Assembly: GCA_008692225.1 (NCBI GenBank)
Contig: VICG01000006.1
Location: forward strand, 2,501,001 to 2,565,000
Direction of reading: 5' to 3'
Length of the DNA stretch: 64,000 nt
From: Monilinia fructicola
Taxonomy: Eukaryota > Ascomycota > Leotiomycetes > Helotiales > Sclerotiniaceae
Part shown: piece after piece, positions 1-12,020 of the stretch
How the letters are laid out: each line of letters opens with the position of its first letter
Numbering within the stretch: the stretch's first letter is position 1
Notes under the pieces: generated by a model
Databases searched by the model: none
The model's input: only the letters and a program-made list of their open reading frames with translations
Told to the model about the DNA's origin: nothing
Position numbers and translations under genes: made by a program

Positions 1-343
1 CTTAGGAGGGGCGGTGTGGTGGGGGTTTGTTTGTGAGTTTTCTTCTTGTTTTTATTTTTCGTGATGCGGACAGTCGGTTGATAGGGGTTGAACTTATGGG
101 TAGAGTAAGGGATTTGTCTAATAAGGAATGCTAATCAGAGGATACAGGTTGGAATGCCGAAACGTGGGATATTAGATGGATATATCTCATTCCCCTTTTT
201 GATTTGGTGGGCGGGGGACAGGTTGTGTTGAAGAGTTTGCTGTATACTTATATTGGTGAGGGGGTTGGAAGTGAGGGCTTGTTTGTTATCCTTCTTTTTG
301 CATGTTTGTTCTTTATCTTGAGCATTGACTGATAATTACACCA

Positions 344-1554
344 GATCTTCCGCTCTATATGGTCTCGCTGCCCTTCAGATCTTCACCAGTTTTAAAGTTC
401 TTTCGCTGGCGAGGTTTTTGTTGAGGTATGATTGGGGGTTTTGGGTTATTTGTGCACTTGCCGTGGGATGTCGAGTTATTGCTGTAGGGGTAACGATGCT
501 TTTACCTTCAAGTAAACCCCTGGAACTGGGCATTGACGTTTCAGTTGACGAGCAACATATAAGGATAGAGCGAGAAAGATATAGAGATCTCATTGAGAAT
601 GAGGAAGACAACGATTCGCAAGAAGAAACGGCAATAGTGTGCGGCAGCCCATTTCTACCATCTACTACCTCATTTTCCATTCAATCACTACCGAATGCCC
701 ACACCAAATTACAAACTCCACTCCTTCTATCCGTCGTCTTCCTTGTTACTTTCTCGTTGAGAATTCATCTCGTTTACCCGCAATTCGCAACTCTCTCGCA
801 AAGTCTTCCGGATGATACTTCCACCACAATCTATAGTTTTTATCTACTCGGTGCTAGTATACTACTCTATATCCTTCCCAAAATACTAGGCTATATGGAG
901 AGAAGAAGAAAACTAAGAATTTTATTTATTCACGCTCAAGAAGGAGACGAGACAGATATCGAGGAGATAGAACGAATGGAAGAAAAGGAGAAGAGAAACG
1001 ATGTAATGATATTAAAATGGAGTTTGATAGCTAATATAGCTAGTTTGATGCTCTTGGCACTTCCTGCGACAGAGGGTGTGGTGCTCCGGATAGCAATTCT
1101 GGCATGTGTGGCGGGGTGCCCCGTGCAAGTTGCGTTGCTTGCCTATGGGAGTTCGTTGGTTTCTGGTACTCGGGTAGGAGATTCTGAGGAGGTGTATGAT
1201 GGGTGCGGATACGTATCTCGGACTAGAAGCGTCTTGGGTGAATTGGAGGTGGGTGCCGGTAAAGGAGAGAGGAGATCGGAGATGGAGAAATTTTATGTGA
1301 GGATGGGGGTGCTGGAACAGATTGGTGCGTTTTTGGCGACGGGCATCTGGGTTCTAGGCCTAGGGGCTTTTGGAGGGAAGGGGGGAAATGGTGGTATTGT
1401 GGAAGTGGGAATCTGGGATTTTCGTGGGTGGATGGGTGAAAGGGGTGGGTATTTACTAGCCGCAGGTTTAATGTGGTTGAGTTTGGTGATTGTTGGGAGA
1501 TTGGAGAGAGGGGGTCAGAGAGGGATAGAGGAAGGAAGGATTGTTCTTCGTTGA
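344..1554 (+). CDS. Putative multi-spanning membrane transporter, 3' exon (5' part outside window)
   Basis: This is the last exon of a membrane protein. The open frame has no ATG. It appears to begin just after an intron whose 3' end has a branch-like CTGAT and a CAG at 341-343. A possible donor GTGAGT lies at 33. About six hydrophobic segments are visible. Two come early (LFLLRYDWGFWVICALAVGC-like), two lie around the TPLLLSVVFLVTF and FYLLGASILLYILP stretches, and others are near the C-terminus. Charged acidic loops separate them. The layout fits the C-terminal half of a fungal MFS-type transporter, with a long acidic loop after the second helix. I see no diagnostic MFS signature, so the family call is an inference and the substrate is unknown. 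The gene's 5' exons lie before position 33 or outside the window. Confidence 0.5.
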
Positions 1555-2119
1555 AGTAGTTTTAGAACTAGGAGGACAAGGATGAAGGAGAGGCCTCATT
1601 TTGACTAAACTGGCAGGACTAAGGAAACGTTTGATGCATAATGAAGTTGATGAATATGGATTAGTTATAGTTTTGGTTTATTTGGGAGCTGAGCTAATAT
1701 TTACGATTGACGTTGGATGATGGATGATGGATGATTCAACAGACAAATCAATTCGATATTATATTTACCGCAATGCACAATTTGGAAGTAAAAAGTAGAT
1801 CTAGTTATCACCTGGCAACTTCTTCATTCACTTATTATGATTTCGGCAAGTTGTATAAATCTCTCTTTCTCAATATATCTCAGCTTACTAATCCCCATTG
1901 ATGGTTACACAGAGCAAAAATGGAAGGAGGGCTGGTGACTAGACAACGAAGCTATTGTAAGGTTACCTTTATCCGTATTTACAACTTCACGTTCAATGAA
2001 AATATCAATGACAATCAAAAACAAAATAAGAAATACCTTGCATTCATTTCTCTTTAGCATTACAGTATCATCTAAACACTTTGCCCTATCCTTCATCACT
2101 TCATAATCACATTATAGAT
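1555..2119. other. Intergenic, no gene seen
   Basis: About 560 bases between the transporter and the UCH gene. It holds a short GGATGAT direct repeat near 1715-1735. A pyrimidine-rich stretch lies just upstream of the next start codon, as expected for a fungal 5' leader. No supported coding sequence. Confidence 0.5.
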
Positions 2120-3172
2120 ATGGATAGCAATAATAATCTGGACCTAGATGTGCGTTTGCAGATTGGTGGTTCCGGGAGTAATGGTTCAAATCGTGGAAGG
2201 TCCGGAGAAACCATCGTTCTGCCATCAGGTGCATTGGAGATTGATGGCAAAAAGACATTCACGGTACTTGGTACAAGCAGTTTGAAATTCCCTTTCATTT
2301 TCAATGGATTAAACTGATATTCAATCAAGAGAATAACCCGGAAGTAATGGATGCGCTTGCAGCAAAGCTTGGTCTCTCACCCGCTCTCAAATTCTATGAT
2401 GTCTATTCACTTACCGACATGGAACTACTCAAACACATTCCTCGTCCAGTCTATGCTCTTCTCGTTATTCTTCCACTAACACCTACTTGGGAGGAAAACC
2501 GAAGAGCAAGAGATTCGGCCAAAGAACCTTATAGAAAGTACGGGCCTGATGAACCTGTGATTTGGTTCAAACAAACAATCGGTAATGCATGTGGTTCCAT
2601 TGGCCTGCTACATTGCATCTTGAATAGTCCGGCTCATAAATATATTCTCCCCGATACGATATTACATCGACTCTTTGAAGATTCTATTCCTTTAGATCCC
2701 GAAAAGCGAGCGAAAATGTTGCACGATGACAAGCAATTCGAGGTGGCTCACCAGTCTGTTGCAACATTAGGCGATACATTGCCACCTGATGCAGCAGAAG
2801 GCGATAGGCTGGGACAGCATTTTGTGGCTTTCGTAAAAGGGGAGGATGGATATTTATGGGAATTGGAGGGAAGTAGACCAGGTCCGATTCGTAAAGAATT
2901 TACTGGGAAAGGATGAAGATCTTTTGAGTGAGAATGTGTTATGGCAAAGTATTGGCGCAGTTATTCAACGGAATCAAGAGGCTGGTGACGGTGATTTGAG
3001 GTTTAGTTGTGTTGCTCTCGCTCACGATCAAACTAAGGCTGTAAGTTTGCCATTGAACTTTCTTTATCGTGGTCATTCAAGTAGATCTGAAGGAATTAGA
3101 CGGCGTTCACTCTATGATCCATCTTATAAGTTTGAAGATTGGAGCCAGCATTGGAGCCAGCATTGGCGATAA
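2120..3172 (+). CDS. Ubiquitin C-terminal hydrolase (UCH, peptidase C12), with a frameshift
   Basis: Cysteine protease that removes small adducts from the ubiquitin C-terminus. Exon 1 (2120-2270) and exon 2 (from 2330) join across a 59-bp intron to give the family start ...LENNPEVMDALAAKLG. Catalytic elements are visible: the oxyanion Gln and nucleophile Cys in KQTIGNACG, and the His in GQHFVAFV. The position usually held by Asp reads Glu in LWELEGS. At about 2890-2893 the frame must change by one base. The upstream frame hits TGA at 2914-2916, while the next frame continues with the conserved GKDEDLLSE and DLRFSCVALA. One extra A in the AAA run explains this. The 3' end is uncertain: a GTAAGT at 3041 could start another intron, otherwise the frame stops at 3172. 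A 14-bp duplication (GAGCCAGCATTG-type) sits at the end. UCH identity is secure; intactness is not. Confidence 0.85.
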
Positions 3173-5313
3173 CCTTCACAAAGGATTGATTTTATTCTGC
3201 ATGAAAGATTGATCAGGTGGGAATGTTGTTACGGCTAACAGCGTTGACCTATAAACAGTAGTTGTAGAATCAGCATTTAGAATCAGCTCAGTCGTAGAAT
3301 TGTTCTATCAAGGTCAGAAATCTTTTCATTCATTTCTCAACTTTCCTCGGTCCGACAACATACTTCTTTGCAATTTATTGAAAACTGCCTGTGGTTTGTC
3401 CAGGTCTTCAATCCTCAAGGAATAGCTTTAACTCGGATGTTAACCCTATGTGGTAAATGCTTCATTCCGCATGGATCAATGAAATCCATATCATTCATTA
3501 TCAGTTAGTTGATAACCATGTCAACAGTAAGGTTAAGAGAGAGTAGTTCTAGTAACCTTAACCTTAACCTTAGAGTAAGGTTAAGGTTAGACGAGCCGTA
3601 CATGCATCGAAAGGATCGTTAAAGAAGTTCCAAGGTTACTTAGATTATTCATGGCGGAAGTAAGATCTTACTTCTACGGTTAAAAATATGGTTAAATTTA
3701 CATCTAATTGCAGAGGTCAGCAATGTATCGCTCGCTCGCTCATGCCGTGAACGCCACAATACTACCATGGGAACCACAATACCACAAACATCTACTACCG
3801 AGGTTCTACTTCTCCGCGTTTCTCGGAAGTTTACCCAGAAAATACAAATATGAGAAAGACAAGTGTTAATTGGATTCTTTCGGACATATACTCGGTGGTA
3901 ATACAGTATCAAATGATATTGAATGTCGAGATGAATATATCAGCCGATATATAAAGAGTCCGGTAATTTGGTCCACGAGGCTAAACAACACATATCCTGA
4001 AGATCAATACTACGCGGCTGACACTCTTTGAAACGAAATCTTCAATCGCTTTTCGGTAATCTATGGGGTAATTTGTAATTTCTGCAAGTCTCCTTGGTAT
4101 TGAGGTTACTTCTGTCAGATTGTCGAGTGGCTCAGATCTTTGTGTCCCCAGTGGTCATAAATGTTCCGTAACAGGACATACCTACCCCTTAATTAAAAGG
4201 GGTACACATCAGAGACGATCGATATTAAACTACACGCGTGTTGCGGCTTTCAGAGTTGAGGCAAATGATGATATATAATGATCCTTCTCAGAATTTTCAT
4301 TCGTGGGAACGGTGCTCGCATGTCCTGATCATCTAAGGTCATTCATGATAAGCAGTGTGTCCAATAGTCCAGATTACAGTCTAAGCTGGTTGATTTTACG
4401 CATCTAGTTAAACTCATGCGTAAGGAAACGATAGGCTAATTGATCTATTGATTCAAAATCCTATATTCTTCGAATTGCAGTTTCAAAGTCTGAAGTCTCA
4501 ACTTAAATGATAATCTAATTGTACTTACTATACAGTGATATATGTTCAATCATCCAATTCGTTTGACTATGTTTCCAGAATAATGAAGTATCAAAGTTCG
4601 AACAACAATCTAGAATTCTGATATAAAACTAATTAGTCTGAAAATTTCATTTCAAATTATTCTTCAATGATCCATTTGATTCAAATTAAAATACATATTG
4701 GCCGTTCGGGCTGCAATCCGGGCTTTAGACTCAAAGACTATTGAACAAAACGGCACCTATTCACCCCGTTGCTCCTTCCGTACGCCTTTCCCATCACAAA
4801 TTTCACGGATTTGAATCTTGAAGATCTAATTGGCAAGTGCTTTCTCATGGATAAGCCTACGATTCGTTGGAATAATGTTTGGTCGGGCCTTTGGCTGCCA
4901 AGAAATGAAATAAACAAATACCCAGGTTTTCTCACATGGTTTTGATATCAGAAGATACTTCGATTACGTTGCAGTCTATCGATGTGCTACACTTGTAATA
5001 TCTCTTCAGCCAGGAATGACTGTAACACTCACAAGACAGGACGAGCCTCTGGCTTTGGTGGTGCGGTTCATGGCAAGTGATCCTGTTAGCCATTCACTCT
5101 CGTTCTTGGGAACTGATAGCTTTCCTAAATTGAGCATATAAGTGTTTATCATTCGTCCTTTGAATCTTCTAACGGCATATCTTACACTCCTTCTCATTTC
5201 ACTTTAGGAATTTACCTTGCTTAAAAGGTAACATCACTGGCTTCCACAGCCTTTGTAGGTGCTTGTGTAATATTTATCATTTTTATACATACCTATCCTT
5301 ACAATCAAGCAAG
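3173..5313. other. Long gene-free stretch
   Basis: Over 2 kb with short frames only and no recognisable protein. It contains the AACCTT/AAGGTT inverted repeat at 3559-3589. The rest is moderately AT-rich single-copy-looking sequence, possibly decayed. Confidence 0.45.
3559..3589. repeat. Perfect 14-bp inverted repeat built from AACCTT units
   Basis: TAACCTTAACCTTA (3559-3572) is separated by GAG from its exact reverse complement (3576-3589). The left side continues with another AACCTT unit to 3553, and a further AAGGTTAAG copy lies near 3530. It could form a stable hairpin. It differs from the TTAGGG telomere repeat. Confidence 0.8.
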
Positions 5314-6397
5314 ATGTCTCCCAAACATACCTTCCTTTATCTCACCCTTTCATTTCTCCCTCCCTCTCATAATTACCTCTCTTGCCACAAGTACTCAAGG
5401 AACCTACCGCCAGTATGCAGGTTCCACCTACAATCTCGTAGACATCTACAACTCCAATAACTTCTTTTCCGCGTTTGATTTTTACACGGGTGCGGATCCT
5501 ACTCATGGATATGTATCATATCAATCTCAATCAGCCGCCTCATCACAAGGTCTCATCAATACCAATTATGGACAAGTCTATCTAGGCGTTGACTCTTCAA
5601 CTTACAATCCTTCCGCCGGCCGTGCTTCAGTGAGACTTTCGAGTAAGAAAGCTTATACCCATGGTCTCTTTATTGCGGACATAGCACATATGCCTGGATC
5701 AATATGTGGTGTATGGCCCGCATATTGGCTCTCTCTTCGGTCCCAACTGGCCTAGCAGCGGGTAAGAATTCCTTGCTCTCCACATGCCCATTTCTCTTTT
5801 TCCACATTGCATTTCTCTGCCAAGAATCCTGACAGTAGATCAGAGAAATCGACATCATCGAGGGTGTCAACCTCGCCGGTACCGACACCATAACCCTGCA
5901 CACCGGCCCCGGCTGCACAATCAACACCGCAGGCTCTCAACCCGGCACCACGCTCACCGACTCAAACTGCAACTCCAACAGCGGCTACAACGGCTGCGGC
6001 GCCCTAACCAACAAAAACCAACACCTACGGCAATGGCTTCAACAACGTCGGCGGCGGCGTCTACGCCATGCAATGGGAATCCTCCGGCGTCTACGTGTGG
6101 TTTCTGGCGCGCGCGGGAGCATCCCCGCCGATATCACAGCCGGGCGGCCCGTCACGGGTAATTGGGGGCTCCCCATCGTCGCATTCAATGGTGGCAGCGG
6201 CTGCAATATCGATAGCTATTTTGCAAATCATAATATTGTGTTTGATACGACGTTTTGTGGGATTGGGCCGGTAGCGTGTGGAGTAGTGGGAGTTGTGCTG
6301 CGTTGGCTGGACGTGTAATGCGTATGTGGGGGCGAATCCGGGGGCCTTTGCCCCGGCGTATTGGCTGATTAATTCGGTTAAGGTTTATCAGCAGTAG
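5314..6397 (+). pseudogene. GH16 secreted beta-glucanase-like gene, multiply frameshifted
   Basis: Recognisable glycoside hydrolase family 16 protein of the fungal endo-1,3(4)-beta-glucanase type. Pieces in order: start MSPKHTFLYL with a hydrophobic signal-like region, mature start STQGTYRQYAG, NLVDIYNSNNFF, GVWPAYW, then LFGPNWPSSG. An intron of about 75 bp follows (GTAAG after GG at about 5760, CAG at 5841-5843), then the catalytic motif GEIDIIEG (5845-5862, two catalytic Glu and the Asp). After that come NTNTYGNGFNNVGG, YAMQWESSGVYVW, GSIPADITAG, NWGLPIVAFNG and the end WLINSVKVYQQ. These lie in different frames. Shifts are needed near 5355-5367, 5727-5736, 6012-6016, 6106-6116, 6258-6261 and 6309. 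Most fall in homopolymer or dinucleotide runs. Either a young pseudogene or an error-rich stretch; the active-site codons are intact. Confidence 0.85.
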
Positions 6398-7084
6398 AGG
6401 GGGAGGAGAGGAGGGATGATGGGCTTACAGAGTCATTGAGATGGATGGAATACTGGGGTTGCAAAAATTTACGAAGTGAGGTGGTGGATGTCTCGCCACG
6501 TTCTTTTTCTGGTAAAAAGACAGAACACAGAAGACAGAATGGCGAAAGGAGAAAAGATATATGGAAATAGTACATAGACCATTCTCTGAGAGATACACTG
6601 GTCGCGGTTATGTTACGAACAGGATACGGCGCTAGGTGGACTCTCGCTACAAAGAGTTGGCGTGTTAGGCGTTGATTTCAGATCGGGGGGGGGGGGGGGA
6701 GCTTCGATGTATATAGTAGGCTGTTTGAAATTTTTGTTGAATTATGTAAAATTCGTACCTTGTGCATATCCAACTTCTAAAAGATCATTGAAGCCATCCA
6801 AGAGATTCATGGCATGTGGGAGAATTGAGACACGGAATGAGCTATTTCCACTCAAAATCAAGACATGGTGAAGTAAACGCAACCAAATTGCAAGGATATA
6901 TGACAAGACAAATATTTTTTTAAAGAAAATTACTAGTTCCATTATTGTTATATTAAGTTTTGAAGAGAAATATATCATCTTCTCATATCCTATTATTAAG
7001 TTCCCATCGAGAACTTGCCATCAATATGCAATTAAATATCGTTACAAACACTTCCATTAAACATACCCTCTAGCCAACAAACGC
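6398..7084. other. Intergenic with a long G homopolymer
   Basis: No supported gene. A run of 15 G residues occupies about 6685-6699. This is the downstream space between two convergent frameshifted genes. Confidence 0.5.
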
Positions 7085-8574
7085 TTAACCAGCTTGATAC
7101 ATGGCCAATGCAACCACATGTGGGTTGACATTCGACAAGTTGAAAGCGGTATATGTGATGTCGGTATCGGTCAAGGCCAAAAACATGGTACCGTTGATAG
7201 CTGGATCACCCTCATATGTGGAAACATCTGGTTGGATGGTCATACCGTAGTTAACACCATTGGCTGATGAAACGTTCGTGAGAGGTGAATATGTAACATT
7301 CAATTGAGAACCCACATAGCCCATTTGGGGGTGCCAGCGCTGGTAGAGGTAACGTAAGAGTTATTTGGTCCGATGGCTTGACCTGGGTTATCCCATTGGA
7401 GATAGACCTCACGTCCTGGATAAGAAAAGAGGGATAGATCGATTTTGGGAAATGGATGCTGAACAATCGAAACCAGTGACTTTGTTACCAACGCAAGATT
7501 CGTTTGGAGGTAAGCTTGAGTTACTTGGTGCAGCAGGGCCAAATCCGACAGTCTCATTGAAACCAGTTTGGGTAGCATTGCGACGAGCAACGTTTGGTTG
7601 GTTGAGAGAACAGTAAGTTGTGGGAAGTTTTGCCAAACTAGACGCTTAGAATCAGAAGGACAAGAGGAAATGTATGGCGCGAGAAGAGTCCAGGCCCAAG
7701 ATTGTGGAATACCTGTCTCAAACCAAACTGGCATAGGGAAGAGACCCGCAAATTGACGAAAAATCATTTTGCTGACGAGCCTCGGTAGCAATAGACTGGT
7801 CAAGGAGCTGTGCAACTTCACGTGAATCAAGATGAGCTTGGAAACCCCAGACTCCAGACTCTCCATATCTGGTGAGCTTTTGGGCAAAGTCAAATGCTTC
7901 TGTAACTGTGGTATATGGATAGTTGTATGTGCACTGTGGCGTTGCACCTCCTGGTCCTCCAAGTAAATTGGAAAGCATAGTGGCATGACCAGCCTCTTGA
8001 TCGGCCATAAATTCGATGAGAAATCTATCGCTAGCAGTGAGGCCAGCAGCTGTGAATTCTTCTTCGGTGAATCTGGCGAGAATATCGTGAAAGAGATCGA
8101 GTTCGATCCATTCTTGATAAAGACCTAAAAGAATGGACTGATAATCAAAATCAGATTGGACACGATAAACTGCTCCGTCCCGTTTGTTCCCAAACCACCA
8201 GCTGGTTGATATGGTACTGGCTGCGGCTCATGAAGTGTACCATCAGGGACATTATGTTGTCTCTGCTTCTCTAGGTGGTGTAATATTGGTATTTCGGAAG
8301 CAAGAGCTGTGGTGCTTAAAAGCTCCAGTGGTGTAGTTGCCGTACCGCTGTATGGGCCATGGCTTGTGGTACCAGTTACTTCGGGACTGATAATTGGTGG
8401 GACAGCACCAGTGGCTCCTGGAATCTCAGATGCTGGAATTCCAGCAACTGAAGTGACGGATGAGACTGCTGCGCTATTTACAGATGGCTGTTGATTGTAG
8501 GAATAAGAGTTTGGAGCTGGAACAGCTGCTGCAGCTGCAATGAGACCAGCGGTGATTCCTTTTTTATAAAACAT
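7085..8574 (-). pseudogene. Rds1-like stress protein (ferritin-like domain), multiply frameshifted
   Basis: Homologue of fungal Rds1-type secreted proteins with a ferritin-like four-helix domain. From the 8574 start there is a signal peptide (MFYKKGITAGLIAAAAAVPA), then a Ser/Pro/Thr-rich region and PYQPAGGLGTNGT. The core follows: RVQSDFDYQSI, LYQEWIELDLFHDILARF, MADQEAGHATMLSN, QCTYNYPY, GESGVWGF, TEARQQ, MPVWFETGIPQSWAWTLLAPY. The C-terminal part has YPGREVYLQW, GPNNSYVTSTSAGTPK and DVSTYEGDPAINGTMF, ending in YQAG. Continuity needs frame changes near 8172, 7767-7770 (one extra T in TTTT), 7604-7609 (GA duplication), 7421-7428 and 7307-7313. No introns are evident. The order of conserved blocks is complete, so this is either very recent decay or base-calling error. 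Exact function of Rds1 proteins is poorly known; stress/glucose regulation in fission yeast is the usual reference. Confidence 0.82.
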
Positions 8575-10161
8575 TTTAATTGTCCAACTTTATAAACAAT
8601 TAAAAGACGACAAGAAGTTGCTGGTGGAATGAAACAAAGAGGATAATGATTAATATACAAAAGAGACTCGGTTGCCACAGACAAGCTATGAAGCTCCATG
8701 ACGCTTGTCATAGAAAGCTCTTCTGGAACTATGAAGTAATCAAAGGGAGAAAAAACACATCTTAGCTTATCATCTCCATGGCTCTGGAATTTGTTCCAAG
8801 GAAAATAGCTTCGAAAAGCTTAGAAATGATGGATAAAATCTCTAGTACCGACACCCTTGACGTCAACCATTAGTTAGGGACGAAGCTGAAGAAAGCGATT
8901 TGGCGTGTAGGGTATTACTGCATTGGTTAAAGAGCTATGATATTCGGCATATAAATCTTGGTACTGCAAAAGTTCTTTAAATTGTGGAAAAGTACTGGGA
9001 TAAGAAGTGTGTATCCATAATGTGATTGGTTGTTCTTGAGGGAGGTATGATCGGCCCTAGACGGATCAAGATTGATTGACTAGGAAATCAGGGACTGCTC
9101 AGACCTTTCCTAGGAGTAAAGGTTCCGCATTTACAGTATTATTACTGATTGATGAAAAGGGTCCAAGACTTCAGCAAATTGAAATGTTGCTTTCATACCC
9201 GCAAGGGATTCAGAAGCTTCCAAAAAGCTCCCAGAAAGTTGTGAGTATCGAACGTAAACATGGGAAGAATTTGACCGAGAGTAACATCTTCGTTTGGACA
9301 AGAACGTCATAATATTAGCTAGAGCCATAACAAAAGATAGCCGTACTGGTTTTGGGGGCTAAAAAAAGTCCATCCGTTGAGCCCCACGTCTCGTGGATTT
9401 AGCTGTCAGTCAACCCCAGAATGGCAGAAGTCCTGGTATTCTTTTGTGCCTAAAGATTGTAGAGTAGTGTCCACTGTTGAGATCAACACAATGGCACCCC
9501 TTCCTCTAACCAAACAAGAAATCTGAGTCTAACTCCGATCATCCAGGTAGAGCTATTGCACTGCGCTGATCAGGGATGTGTCAACCCAACTTCTCGTTCT
9601 CAGATTTGGTATTGGCTGTCATTCAATCCGCAATATTTTGTGAGCAATAGGATAGGATCCTGTTGTACCGGTAGTCGTCAAGTCAGTATCAATATTGGCA
9701 TATGGATGAAAGAAGATTCATTCTTTCAAAATCATATACATCATGTGGTGGCGAAAGTCGAAGTTTATGAGAAGAATTTGCCGAGATGAACTTGACCCTG
9801 GAAGTGATCAACACAGGGGGTATCAAATCTGTATTTGCAATTCTCATTGATTTACATAAAAATGCCATCAAGGCCAATTTTTGCTGTCGATTCGATGACG
9901 CTTTGATATTGACGTTTGAAATATTGAAAGGGCGGGGACTTCTGGTACTGTCCACGGGTACAAGTATGATTGATGTGAATAAAAGAGATCCATGGATGCG
10001 GATGTGGATTGGGATGTCCGGGTGCTTACTAATCTCGGTCAAGCCAGATTGGGCTAGCCTAATCATGTGATTTGATCTGACAATCACAGCTGGAGCTGAA
10101 GAGTAGAGAATCTTCAAGTTAGGTATATATTCGTGATATACATGGATAAATATGTATATAT
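8575..10161. other. Gene-free stretch
   Basis: About 1.6 kb. Short overlapping frames on both strands show no family features and no plausible splice structure. AT content rises toward the transposon edge at 10.15 kb. Confidence 0.4.
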
Positions 10162-11153
10162 ACTCGGGCGGGTTTTAAAAGAGGCATACGCAAAAATACA
10201 ACTTATAATTATTCAACGAAATCTTAATATAATTTTATAAATTTATAAATATTATAGATTTAGTATTTCTATACTTACTATAAAAATTTTGTATTATAAA
10301 ACCTAATATTAAATAAATAATAGTATAATAAAATATATGAATATTGAAAATTTAATAAAAAAATTAAAGACTTATATTAATATTAAATAGTTTAATAAAT
10401 ATTATAGTTAAATTTATTAAACTTTGTTAAATAATAAAAGAAAAGCTAAATTTTAAATATCTTATTTTAGAATTTTTAATAGGAAACGTATATCGTAGTA
10501 AAAAGCTAATCTTTATTAAACTATCTAATGCTATTTACTTATAGCTAAGCTTATATTATTCACTTTTGCTAACAACGTTAGCAACGCTAGCTGTATTATC
10601 TTTACCGATACGCTAAGGGTATTAGCTCTAAGGCCGACTCCTTTCGTATCGATCGTGTTACGACCGTTACAATTTTAATATCTTTATTAATATTTAAATA
10701 ATATATTAATAAATTGAAAATATAGGAAAATTTACAAGTTTTAAAAGGGTAAATTCGCTTATTTGGATTATATAAGCATAATTTTTTATTAAAAATTTAA
10801 ATTTTCTACTTTGTATATTAATATAATAAATAATATTAAATTTTAAAAATATTTTTTAAAACTTTAAAGCTTATATTAATTATTCTATAATTTTAATTTT
10901 CAATATTTATATATTCTTAAATTTAAAATTGAAAAATTAATAAATTAATAAATTCTAAAATTCTTTAAAATCATTAACTTTTTAATATTAGTATTCTTTT
11001 TAAAAATAATTTTTATAATATAAAAACTTTATAGGAAGATCTTAAAATACTAAATCTAACACATATATAAATTATATTAAATTATATTAAGATTTCGTTA
11101 AATAATTATAAGTTTTATATTCGCTTATGCCTCTTTTTAAAACGCGCCCGAGT
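10162..11153. mobile_element. AT-rich TIR element 1 (RIP-like, non-coding remnant)
   Basis: Roughly 1-kb element bounded by long terminal inverted repeats of about 75 bp. The left end (10162-10236) starts ACTCGGGCGGGTTTTAAAAG. The right end (11080-11153) read on the minus strand starts ACTCGGGCGCGTTTTAAAAA, and both continue through GAGGCATA and AACGAAATCTTAATATAATT with few differences. Both outer flanks are TA-rich, compatible with a TA target duplication (Tc1/mariner-like), but this cannot be proved in TATATA context. The interior is extremely AT-rich and lacks open frames. A small block at about 10570-10670 keeps many CpG sites, as expected if CpA/TpG rather than CpG were mutated (RIP). 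Confidence 0.8.
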
Positions 11154-11738
11154 ATATATATATATATATTATATATTATTCTTTATAGAAGTATCTACCT
11201 ACCTAGGTACTTACCTAGGTATCTAAGAAATGATATAATCACAGGTGTAGATTTGGGAATGAGAATAAGAAAGAGAAAGAGTATAAATGAAGGTAGATGA
11301 ATTATTAGATGAATTAGATGAAATACCTACCCAGTACTTATCTCATCCTTAGACCCTTCTTCGATTACATAATTATAAAATCTATAAACTGATCAATAAA
11401 AGGCATGTGGGGCATACTGTAGGATCTCCGAAGGGTCTAAGATATTTTAGGTGTGCTTTAGATGTGAAATGTAATAATTTGTCTTTTTTTAAGATATTTA
11501 TTTAATAATTATAAATAATCTAATAATCGTATGATTTTGATGTAGATTCAATATATAGAATAAAATTTTGTAATTATTTTAATATATATTATATAGTTAT
11601 AATACTATTTGATAATATATAATTATATTATTAAAAGTTAAAAACTAATCTTTATAAAATATAACATTTTATAATAACGATTATTTTATTCCTTAAATAT
11701 TATATAACTAACTATTTTTCTATATAATAATATATATC

Positions 11739-12005
11739 TTAAAGATCTCTTAATTTAGTTGGCTTTTATTATATAAAAAAATTATTTGAAAAATAATTAA
11801 ATTATGAATTTCAATAAAGTTAAATATTATAATATAAAAATATCTTCTTTTAAGCCATTTACTTTTTCGCTATTTTATAATAATTTAATATTTTTATTTA
11901 AAAAATATACCCTAAGGATCTTTTAATTTAATTAATCCTCATTATATATAAACAAATCATTTAAAAAATGATTAAATTATAAATTCCGACAAGGTTAAGT
12001 ATTAA
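11739..12005. repeat. Diverged internal direct repeat of about 95 bp (two copies)
   Basis: Copy 1 (about 11739-11830) and copy 2 (about 11911-12005) share the order AAGATCTCTTAATTTA / AGGATCTTTTAATTTA, a TTATATA stretch, ATTTGAAAAATAATTAAATTAT / ATTTAAAAAATGATTAAATTAT and AAGTTAAATATTA / AGGTTAAGTATTA. Differences are mostly transitions, as RIP would give. Both lie inside TIR element 2. Confidence 0.65.
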
Positions 12006-12020
12006 AATAGCCTATCTCTT

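Noticed and set aside
2885..2916. A 21-bp microintron explaining the UCH frame break
   Set aside because: Removing GTAAAG...AAAG would take 21 bases and leave the frame unchanged, and it is far below the minimum intron length seen here.
3553..3590. Interstitial telomere repeat
   Set aside because: The unit is AACCTT, not the CCCTAA expected for filamentous ascomycetes.
9689..10117. 142-codon minus-strand frame and overlapping plus-strand frame
   Set aside because: No domain, no splice context, and both strands are open together; not supported as a gene.
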